Source: an uncultured Verrucomicrobiales bacterium (lineage in GTDB: Bacteria; Verrucomicrobiota; Verrucomicrobiia; Verrucomicrobiales; Akkermansiaceae). Taken from it: a stretch of 11,673 nucleotides of DNA. The notes beneath the pieces were generated by a model that searched no databases, was not told the origin of the DNA, and worked only from the letters and a program-made list of their open reading frames with translations. The stretch is taken from NCBI GenBank assembly GCA_937969125.1, contig CALBVA010000142.1, positions 1 through 11,673 of the forward strand, given 5' to 3'. Below are positions 6,297 to 11,673 of the stretch, in pieces (position 1 is the stretch's first letter; each line of letters begins with the position of its first letter). Made by a program: the position numbers and the translations under genes.

Positions 6297-7169
6297 TTAA
6301 AGAGAGGCGATGAGGACGGCGGCGATGATCACGGTGAGGGTGGCCTCTACGATGGCGAGTCCCCAGTTTCCGTCCTTTTGGAATTCATCGGCGAGAGACA
6401 TCTTCTGGGCAAAGAAGTAGCGCACGATGAAGCGCATCAGGCAGAGGATGGCCATGTAGGCGAGGGCGAGGACGATGATGGTAGGGATGCCATCGTAGCG
6501 GCTTTTCGCGGTGCCGAGGAGCCAGGCGAAGGCGAGCATGGAGCCTCCGAAGGCAACACCGACGGCGGTATTGTCTTTTTCAAGTGAGCCATGTAGATCG
6601 AGCGCGGCAGCCTTGGGATAGAGACGGGAGTAAAGGAGGAAGAGTGCCTGACCGATGACGAAGTAGATGAGGGTGAGCCAGGGTTCACCAAGATCGACGG
6701 GATTGATTTGCTCGCTCAGCGAGGCGCGGATGAGGAGGGCGGTACTGATGAATGATGAGGCTTCGACAACGGCGAGGCCGGTGTTGCGGTCTTCCAGGAT
6801 CTCCTTTCGGTTTTTGAATTTCGGGAAGATGATGAAGTCATTTATGAGAAGGGCGACGAGCAGGAGTGCAGTTCCTCCGAGAGTCCACCAGATGGAATCG
6901 AGCAATTCCTCCTGCCAGGTCATGTCGAAGTGGGAGGGCGAGAGAATGACTCCGGAGATGACCACGCCGAGAGCGGCCATGAAGCCGGCGTAGGAAATGG
7001 CGAGGGCGGGATTGTCCTTCTTCGCGAGTTGGTCCATGAGTTGAACTTTTCGGACGGAGCGGTAGGCCACTGAGCCGATAGCGAGGACGACGAGGGCAAG
7101 GATGAGGTAGAGCCAGGAATTCCAGACAAGGAATTCTTCAGGAAACTGGAAGTCGAAAAGGGTCTTCAT
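6297..7169 (-). CDS. Tandem DUF350 (YjfL-type) inner-membrane protein
   Basis: A 290-residue polytopic membrane protein with about eight hydrophobic segments. The DUF350 signature, an Asp/Asn pair before a small-residue helix, occurs four times: KDNPALAISYAG (51-62), DRNTGLAVVEAS (127-138), KDNTAVGVAFGG (198-209) and DGNWGLAIVEAT (266-277). This indicates two DUF350 units in tandem, each with two half-repeats in alternating forms (A-I-S-Y/G-V-A-F then A-V-V-E/A-I-V-E). The biochemical function of DUF350 is not established. E. coli YjfL belongs to this family and is encoded beside a lipoprotein and a glutathionylspermidine-synthase-like gene. Acidic and Asn residues inside helices suggest ion or small-solute movement, which is an inference. 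It lies between the lipoprotein (32 nt) and the 254-aa gene (22 nt). Confidence 0.88.
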   Translation of the reverse strand: MKTLFDFQFPEEFLVWNSWLYLILALVVLAIGSVAYRSVRKVQLMDQLAKKDNPALAISYAGFMAALGVVISGVILSPSHFDMTWQEELLDSIWWTLGGTALLLVALLINDFIIFPKFKNRKEILEDRNTGLAVVEASSFISTALLIRASLSEQINPVDLGEPWLTLIYFVIGQALFLLYSRLYPKAAALDLHGSLEKDNTAVGVAFGGSMLAFAWLLGTAKSRYDGIPTIIVLALAYMAILCLMRFIVRYFFAQKMSLADEFQKDGNWGLAIVEATLTVIIAAVLIASL

Positions 7170-7201
7170 TGGAAAGTGATGGAAGGAGATGAGGGAGGGG
7201 G

Positions 7202-8059
7202 TTACTTGCCGCCTCCGAAGGAGCTGCCGGAGCGGGAGGAACTGCGGACGCTGCCGGAGGATCTGTATGAGGGACGGCTGGACGAACTCCCGGAGCGCGA
7301 GCCGAAGCCGCCGGAGCGCACGGAGCGGGAGGGATTACGCTTTTGGAAGGAGCGCTGGCTGGTGGTCGGTGCGCGGAGTGGTGCCTTCACCTTGTTGGAG
7401 AATTTTCCCTTATTCGGGGAAGCATTGGACGAGGCAAACTTCGGGACCTTGGACTGCGAAACGCTCGCGGTGTCCATTGACTTCAAGCCGGATTGGTAGG
7501 AATTACGCGGCAGGGGAGGGGGGCTGGAGAAGTGGGAGGGGTAGCGATTGTATCCCCACGATGAGTAATAAGGTCGGTGAGAGGTCCACAGGTAGTAATC
7601 GAGAAGGGTGGGGCCGCGATAGTAGTGGTAGTAATTGTGCCCATACACGTGACTGTTTCCGTGAGTCTGAATTTGTGATTTCCCATCGGCGTCCTTGGTG
7701 ATTTCGATGGTAGCCAGTTCCTGCCGATCTCCTTTGTCCAGCTCGGTGAAGAGGGAGAATCCGCGGACCGAGTCCTTGCTGTATTCCTCGACCTGGACGT
7801 AATCGATCTTGTTGTCCTCATTGAGATCGAGATTACAGATACGGGGCGAGCCAGAGTTGATTCGTTTTTCCAGCTCCTCGGGAGTTTTGATGTCCTTTAG
7901 GAGTGCGGTGACGGCCTTGAGATCCAGACCATCGGCGGCCTCGGAGGTGACGGTCATATTGACATTCTGCTGGATGGTTCGGTTACTCTTCTTGCAGGAG
8001 AGGGTGGCCAGGGCGAAGACCGGCAGGATCAGGGCGAGGATGGTTTTGGAGAGAGACAT
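7202..8059 (-). CDS. Lipoprotein with EF-hand-like loop and Ser/Arg/Gly-rich tail
   Basis: 285 residues. The lipobox ALATLSC puts the lipidated Cys at 22. The ordered part (about 35-130) contains NLDLNEDNKIDYVQVEE (76-92), where D78, N80, D82 and D86 have the spacing of a Ca2+-binding EF-hand/dockerin loop, although position 12 is Gln rather than Glu. A Tyr/His-rich stretch follows (HVYGHNYYHYYRG, 137-149). From about 175 the protein is low complexity, ending in Ser/Arg/Gly repeats with GGFGSRSGSSSSR and FGGGK. A lipoprotein with a GGFG/Ser-rich tail next to DUF350 recalls E. coli YgiB/YjfM (DUF1190), but I see no sequence match strong enough to assign that family. It starts 3 nt after the aminopropyltransferase stop, so it is surely co-transcribed. 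Likely envelope-exposed; the function is unknown. Confidence 0.8.
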   Translation of the reverse strand: MSLSKTILALILPVFALATLSCKKSNRTIQQNVNMTVTSEAADGLDLKAVTALLKDIKTPEELEKRINSGSPRICNLDLNEDNKIDYVQVEEYSKDSVRGFSLFTELDKGDRQELATIEITKDADGKSQIQTHGNSHVYGHNYYHYYRGPTLLDYYLWTSHRPYYSSWGYNRYPSHFSSPPPLPRNSYQSGLKSMDTASVSQSKVPKFASSNASPNKGKFSNKVKAPLRAPTTSQRSFQKRNPSRSVRSGGFGSRSGSSSSRPSYRSSGSVRSSSRSGSSFGGGK

Positions 8060-8062
8060 GGT

Positions 8063-9736
8063 TCAGGGCGAGGTTTGCCAGGCGTTGAGGTAGTGTCGAA
8101 AGATTGCGGGATGATTGAGGGTGGTGATGTCATCTGAGGTGGTCTCCAGTGAGCCGGGAGCAAATACTAATGACGCCCTCAAAGTTTCGAGATTGATATA
8201 ACGTGTCGGAACATCAAAGCCGACTATAGAATGCAGCGACTTTTCCAATGCCTCCGCTGATCCTGCCGATTTTGGAATGGCCATCCACCACCCCCAGTCG
8301 CCAAATGAGGGGACATTGGCATGAAGCGGGACCACTGAGAAATCCGCCGCCGCCATGGTGCGGCCGATGCAGGTGAAGGCTTCCCGCGCATGCCAGGGCG
8401 AGGTGGACTGTTGAATCATGACACCGCCGGGTGCGAGCAGGGCGTGGAGCTGGCCATAGAATGAGAGCCCGTAGAGTTTGGCGAGGCCGGGCGCGGAGGG
8501 ATCAGGAAAATCAAGAATGATGACATCGAAACGGCCTTCTCCCTTCGCCTCGGCGACATAGCGGGAGGCATCCAGATGGACCAATTCCACCTCCGGGAGC
8601 TTCACATCCGTGCCCAGAAATCGCTCTGAGCGGTCAGGCACCGAGATCGGGACCTTTTCGCCTGTGCCCTCCGCCGGGATTGTTTTCAAGCTCACCCGCT
8701 CGTCGGAGAGTGACCCATCATTCAGGCGTGCCACCTCCGGCTGCTCCCGCGCCATTGTGGTCATAAAGGGATCCAGATCCACCAGGGTCACTTGACGGAC
8801 CTCCGGGTATTTTAAGATCTCCCGCAGTGCCAGCCCATCGCCTCCGCCGAGGATGAGGACGCGCTCCCGCTTCGTCGCCAGCGCCATCGGGGGATGGGTG
8901 AGGAGCTCATGATAGATATACTCGTCCTCTTCGGAGAATTGCAGGTGCCCATTAATATAACATCTCAAGCTTCCGCTGCGGGACTCAGTCAGGACGATTC
9001 TCTGATAGGGTGAGGTCGCCGAATACACGACATGATCGCGGTAGAGGGATTGCTCTGCATCCAGTGCCCAATCACCCGAGCGCAGGAAGCCGAATACCGA
9101 GAGCCCCATCGCTATGATAATCGTCGCCATCCAGCAGCCGGCCCATCTGGCTTGTTCACGGAAGATCCACACACACAGCAAGAGCCCCGCAAGAGTGATC
9201 AGACTGAGAATGAGTGCCGTTTCCGAGATCGAAAATTGGGGGATGAGCATGAAGGTCCAGAAGAGCCCTCCGAGTAATGCCCCTGCGTAATCCATGCGGA
9301 GAACCTTCCCGATGTTCTTCCGCATCGTTGGCATGAAGGTCTCGTTCAGCCGTGTGATCAGCGGGATTTCCAGGCCAATGAGCAACCCGCAAACCGAGAT
9401 GAGTCCATAGTGTACCAATCCGAAATTCATCGGATAGAAGGAAAAGGTCTGGATTAAAAACAACGGCCCAAAGCCTCCCAACAAGGCCAGCAAGGTCTGT
9501 GATCCCGCCAGAATATCGATCAACCATCGGTCCGGCAGTCGCTGCTGGATCTCCGCACCGACCCCCATGAAAAAGAGCATCACCGCGATCACCACCGCCC
9601 ATTGGCGGACGGAATTGCCTAACAGATCGGACGAGACCTTGCTAAGGGTGTATTCATAAGCGATTCCGCATCCGCCCATCACGAAGATGGCGATACCCAG
9701 GACCCAGGCCTGCCAGCGGTCAGATTTTCCGGTCAC
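8063..9736 (-). CDS. Membrane-embedded spermidine synthase-like aminopropyltransferase
   Basis: 557 residues: about seven hydrophobic segments in 10-218, then a spermidine-synthase-type Rossmann domain (about 235-490). Visible motifs are INGHLQFSEEDEYIYHE (261-277, the family's DG..Q....DE..YHE with Asp changed to Asn), LGGGDG (296-301, AdoMet/dcAdoMet loop), LVDLDP (318-323) and DFPDP (409-413), which carries the proposed catalytic Asp. Aminopropyl transfer from decarboxylated AdoMet to a polyamine near the membrane is the likely reaction; the acceptor is unknown. About 35 extra residues (roughly 347-385) separate SDERVSL from VELVHLDA, which are close together in soluble enzymes. The start is GTG 9736: an in-frame TGA lies 15 nt upstream, leaving little choice. 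First gene of the operon; speD at the other end would supply the substrate. Confidence 0.9.
   Translation of the reverse strand: MTGKSDRWQAWVLGIAIFVMGGCGIAYEYTLSKVSSDLLGNSVRQWAVVIAVMLFFMGVGAEIQQRLPDRWLIDILAGSQTLLALLGGFGPLFLIQTFSFYPMNFGLVHYGLISVCGLLIGLEIPLITRLNETFMPTMRKNIGKVLRMDYAGALLGGLFWTFMLIPQFSISETALILSLITLAGLLLCVWIFREQARWAGCWMATIIIAMGLSVFGFLRSGDWALDAEQSLYRDHVVYSATSPYQRIVLTESRSGSLRCYINGHLQFSEEDEYIYHELLTHPPMALATKRERVLILGGGDGLALREILKYPEVRQVTLVDLDPFMTTMAREQPEVARLNDGSLSDERVSLKTIPAEGTGEKVPISVPDRSERFLGTDVKLPEVELVHLDASRYVAEAKGEGRFDVIILDFPDPSAPGLAKLYGLSFYGQLHALLAPGGVMIQQSTSPWHAREAFTCIGRTMAAADFSVVPLHANVPSFGDWGWWMAIPKSAGSAEALEKSLHSIVGFDVPTRYINLETLRASLVFAPGSLETTSDDITTLNHPAIFRHYLNAWQTSP
8161..8280. 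other. GC-skew inversion zone
   Basis: By hand count the plus strand of 8041-8160 has 51 G and 15 C, while 8161-8280 has 25 G and 29 C and 8641-8760 has 32 G and 44 C. Sampled lines to the left are G-rich whether the gene is on the plus or minus strand, and lines to the right are C-leaning, again on both gene strands. The switch lies within the 3' part of the aminopropyltransferase gene. No dif-like 28-mer was recognised nearby. Confidence 0.6.
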
Positions 9737-9819
9737 GCGTGCAGTCTGTCAGAGGTTGCGCCTGCTGGTCGAGTCATTGAATAACTTCCCGCTTACTGTG
9801 GTCATATCTGAATTCCGTC
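9737..9819. promoter_or_regulatory. Divergent promoter region between the minus-strand operon and a lipoprotein gene
   Basis: An 83-bp spacer between two divergent start codons, so it must hold the promoter of the whole minus-strand operon or at least its leader. On the plus strand TTGAAT (9777-9782) and TCATAT (9802-9807) are a weak -35/-10 pair with a 19-bp spacer for the gene at 9820. No convincing hexamer pair was found for the minus direction, and no strong operator-like palindrome. Confidence 0.3.
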
Positions 9820-10749
9820 ATGAACCACCTTCCTTTGAAGCCCGCCGCCATCCTCTCTGCGGGAGTTCTTTTTCTCCTCTCCTGCACTGAGGAAAAGTCT
9901 CCCGATGTGTCGTCCAGTCCTCCGCCTTCCGAGGTCACCAGGCTCAGGAGCACCGTTGCCAGCCTGGAGTGGGAACTCATTCGTGAGCGACAACTCCGCC
10001 GCAGCGAGCAAAAAGATCACCAGCAAGCACTCGCTGAATTCAACGATCATCTGACCGAGCTTCGCGCCCGCCCTCAAGCCACGCCGCTCATCATCTCCAG
10101 GCCTCTGCCCGCTTCCCCTCCGCCCTCCGAAAAATCGATCCGCCTCGCTGCCATCGGTGAAGAACACGCCACGCTTACCACCCTGGCCGGCGACCACTAT
10201 GCCAATCTGACCATCATCCGCGCTACGGACATTGGTATCACCATTCGACACTCAGGCGGCATTGCCAGGATTTCATATTCGGAACTACCGCCGACCTGGC
10301 AGGAGCGGTTTTCCTTCGACCCTAAGCAGGCTGCCATTGCCGAAAAAACCGAGCAGGCCCGCCAGAGAAAATACTTTCGTGCCGTTGCGAAGTCACAATA
10401 TCACGAATCGATGAAAAAGCTCCGCGACCTGGAATCAGAACTGTCTCGCACCCGTGAGATGCTGGAAAGCGAGCGCGCCCGGGACATTGCCGTGGTGCAT
10501 GAGGTCAATGACGTCCCGCTCCCGGCTCCAGTGGACAATGGTCTCCTGGAAGCTCAGGCCTGTCCCGCTCCGGTGGTGGAAGCCGTCTTTGTCGAAGTTC
10601 CGGAAAGTTGCCCACTTCCTCGTCCCCATCAGGTTATCAAACCTTGCCCGGTGGTCAGACACCCCTTTCAGCCGGTTTCCCGCTCAACTCCTCGCCCGCA
10701 GCCACCTGTCGTCAGGCCCAATATCAAGCCATCAATTACCCGGCCTTGA
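9820..10749 (+). CDS. Lipoprotein with coiled coils, a PVC-type beta domain and a Pro-rich tail
   Basis: 309 residues. The signal peptide ends LFLLSC (Cys22). Residues 38-83 and about 175-225 are charged coiled-coil segments. Between them, 116-172 form a compact module: HATLTTLAGDHYANL, then ITIRHSGGIARISYSELP, then FSFDPKQA. The pattern 'T..G..Y....I.......I.HSGG.ARI..SELP......F.FDP..A' is one I associate with secreted proteins of Verrucomicrobia and Planctomycetes; no function is known to me. The C-terminal 75 residues are Pro-rich with three Cys-Pro pairs (ACPAP, SCPLP, PCPVV) and end in RPNIKPSITRP. The start at ATG 9820 places the signal peptide directly at the N-terminus; no Shine-Dalgarno is seen. 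It is divergent from the polyamine operon and could share its regulation. An inverted repeat lies 22 nt after its stop. Confidence 0.78.
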   Translation: MNHLPLKPAAILSAGVLFLLSCTEEKSPDVSSSPPPSEVTRLRSTVASLEWELIRERQLRRSEQKDHQQALAEFNDHLTELRARPQATPLIISRPLPASPPPSEKSIRLAAIGEEHATLTTLAGDHYANLTIIRATDIGITIRHSGGIARISYSELPPTWQERFSFDPKQAAIAEKTEQARQRKYFRAVAKSQYHESMKKLRDLESELSRTREMLESERARDIAVVHEVNDVPLPAPVDNGLLEAQACPAPVVEAVFVEVPESCPLPRPHQVIKPCPVVRHPFQPVSRSTPRPQPPVVRPNIKPSITRP

Positions 10750-10770
10750 GTCGTATTCCGGTGGATGAGC

Positions 10771-10800
10771 GAGATTCATGCCGCCTTTTTCTTGAATCTC
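10771..10800 (+). repeat. 8-bp perfect inverted repeat after the lipoprotein gene (possible terminator)
   Basis: GAGATTCA (10771-10778) and TGAATCTC (10793-10800) are perfect reverse complements around a 14-nt loop that contains a T5 run. It starts 22 nt after the stop codon at 10749, where a terminator hairpin would be expected, but no T-tract follows the second arm (the next run is A6). It could be a weak or factor-assisted terminator, or an mRNA 3' stabiliser. Confidence 0.4.
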
Positions 10801-11016
10801 TCGAAAAAATCTCTCACCACAGCCGCGCAGCAATAAAAGGAAATATGTGAAATCAACTTATCTTAAGAGGTAGAAAATTTCTTGCTCCTCCTGATAAACT
10901 CATCCAAACATTCTGTTACTAGCAAATAACAAAATCGTCTTTTCCTGAAAATCAATGAACCTGTTTCATTTAGGGCTGTCGGTTGTGTATTCGCTTTCAC
11001 CTACCCCCCAATATTG
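10801..11016. promoter_or_regulatory. AT-rich intergenic spacer upstream of the Roadblock-type genes
   Basis: Together with the preceding repeat this makes a 267-bp gap without a gene. It is clearly more AT-rich than its surroundings. It must hold the promoter of the two small genes that follow, but no strong -35/-10 pair stands out. A 17-bp palindrome (10954-10970) is listed separately. No tRNA, small ORF with a good start, or att-like repeat was seen. Confidence 0.45.
10954..10970. repeat. 17-bp palindrome (AATGAA-N5-TTCATT), operator-like
   Basis: AATGAA and TTCATT are perfect inverted 6-mers with a 5-nt centre (CCTGT), located 46 bp before the ATG at 11017. The size and position would suit a dimeric repressor site or a small RNA hairpin. 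In AT-rich sequence such a palindrome can occur by chance. Confidence 0.3.
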
Positions 11017-11358
11017 ATGGTCCATCCTATCAAACCCCAAGAGATTGATAATCTCCCTGGCGTTGAGTTCAGCTTTCAAGCTGACCGCGATTTCCAGAAG
11101 ATTCATGAAACCACACCGGAAGCCGGTGCGATTTGTGACGTTGCATCAGTTGCTCTAAAGTTCGTGGGGAATTTCGCCTCCCAAGTGGACCTCGGTTCGC
11201 TGGACCGTATGGTCGCCAGCTCGCCCAGCAGACGCTTCATGCTTTTCTCCTTTAATGCGAAGTCTGCCGATCCACCGGGCCCCCGAGTTTTTGGGATCAC
11301 CACTGGGCCGTCGATTCAGGTCGAGACGCTCTCTGACCAGATCAACCAAATTATCTGA
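11017..11358 (+). CDS. Small protein, possibly a divergent Roadblock/LC7-like domain
   Basis: 113 residues from ATG 11017 (a TTG immediately before it is also in frame). No signal peptide or membrane segment, so cytoplasmic. Residues 9-20 (EIDNLPGVEFSF) resemble the first turn and strand of Roadblock domains. A central helix (about 36-57, with alternating Ala, Val and Phe) and a strand RRFMLFSF (72-79) follow, then a final Leu/Ile-containing helix. This order is compatible with a degenerate Roadblock/LC7 fold, and the downstream neighbour, 6 nt away, is a clearer Roadblock protein, so the two may form a heterodimer. The family assignment is an inference; no diagnostic motif is present. Confidence 0.6.
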   Translation: MVHPIKPQEIDNLPGVEFSFQADRDFQKIHETTPEAGAICDVASVALKFVGNFASQVDLGSLDRMVASSPSRRFMLFSFNAKSADPPGPRVFGITTGPSIQVETLSDQINQII

Positions 11359-11364
11359 AGCGTC

Positions 11365-11673
11365 ATGGATGCCTTACAAGTTCTCCAATACATCAAGCGT
11401 CTCCCCGGAGTCGCTGGTGTCTTCGTCGCTGATCAATCCAGCCGCATCCTCGCCTCCGAGGTGCCTCCCATGTTCGATGACGCGGCACTTAATGGCATGG
11501 CCACCGATGGCCTCAATGCGCTGGAGACCCTTCGTGCCGAGGTGCCAGATTTCAATGAACTCCGGATCGATTTCGACCTCATGACGATCCTCATCCGAGA
11601 CCTTGACGGTCCGCTTCTCTTCGTCCTCATCGACGACGCGAGCGAGGTCTCCTCCGTCCGCATCGCCGGAAAC
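11365..11673 (+). CDS. Roadblock/LC7-domain protein (partial, C-terminus beyond window)
   Basis: Starts at ATG 11365, 6 nt after the preceding stop, and stays open for 103 codons to the window edge. The sequence has Roadblock/LC7 (MglB-like) order: an N-terminal helix ending LPGVAGVFVADQSSRIL (strand pair), a helix across DDAALNGMATDGLNALETL, then two hydrophobic strands (MTILIRDLDG and PLLFVLID) followed by a last segment with VRIAG. Such proteins commonly dimerise and act as partners or GTPase-activating factors for small Ras-like GTPases such as MglA in polarity and motility, or as scaffolds. A GTPase gene further right would support that, but it is outside the window. Confidence 0.72.
   Translation, partial: MDALQVLQYIKRLPGVAGVFVADQSSRILASEVPPMFDDAALNGMATDGLNALETLRAEVPDFNELRIDFDLMTILIRDLDGPLLFVLIDDASEVSSVRIAGN

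Noticed and set aside
8930..8970. TTATATTAATG-like half-site (minus strand) as a possible XerD arm of dif
   Set aside because: It matches 8 of 11 bases of one arm, but no second arm is present at the required 6-bp spacing, and it lies in conserved coding sequence.
9802..10251. 149-codon minus-strand open frame opposite the lipoprotein gene
   Set aside because: The plus-strand frame has a lipobox, coiled coils and a recognisable module; the minus frame has no coherent features.
1..11673. Mobile elements, tRNA/rRNA genes or CRISPR repeats
   Set aside because: No transposase or integrase motifs, no cloverleaf-type stretch and no regularly spaced direct repeats were found on either strand.

Overview
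The window looks like a chromosomal segment from a verrucomicrobial-type (PVC group) bacterium. The evidence is indirect: many small secreted lipoproteins whose lipobox ends in Ser-Cys, start codons mostly without a Shine-Dalgarno sequence, moderate-to-high GC, and a lipoprotein domain of a type I associate with Verrucomicrobia and Planctomycetes. No RNA gene, transposon, integrase or CRISPR array was seen, and the taxonomic guess is an inference.

Layout. Positions 1-771 (minus) hold the N-terminal part of a lipoprotein resembling the periplasmic portion of Wzz/GumC chain-length proteins. Divergent from it are three plus-strand envelope genes: a PBP4-type D-Ala-D-Ala carboxypeptidase (855-2210), a secreted two-domain protein (2303-3373) and a coiled-coil lipoprotein (3408-4040). 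They converge, 9 bp apart, on a minus-strand operon covering 9736 down to 4050. Its order is: membrane-embedded spermidine-synthase-like aminopropyltransferase, lipoprotein with an EF-hand-like loop and a Ser/Arg/Gly tail, tandem DUF350 membrane protein, unrecognised 254-aa protein, two-TM potassium channel with an RCK domain, and AdoMet decarboxylase SpeD. Gaps are 3, 32, 22 and 10 nt, and the last two genes overlap by 14 nt. Divergent from this operon is a plus-strand lipoprotein (9820-10749). After an AT-rich spacer comes a small gene (11017-11358), then a Roadblock/LC7 protein cut off by the window end (11365-11673).

How the genes may work together. SpeD makes decarboxylated AdoMet, the aminopropyl donor used by spermidine synthases, so the first and last genes of the operon form a complete aminopropyl-transfer pair, with the transferase in the membrane. 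Between them lie a K+ channel, a DUF350 protein and a lipoprotein. Polyamines are known blockers and modulators of some K+ channels, so a membrane system coupling polyamine synthesis to ion flux or envelope stress is a reasonable hypothesis. The E. coli yjfL-yjfM-yjfC cluster (DUF350, DUF1190 lipoprotein, glutathionylspermidine-synthase-like protein) looks like a parallel arrangement. This operon is the most interesting system in the window.

A second large-scale signal is base composition. Left of about 8160 the plus strand is G-rich whichever strand is coding; to the right it is mildly C-rich whichever strand is coding. The switch falls inside one operon, which suggests a replichore boundary (terminus-type transition) or a rearrangement joint.
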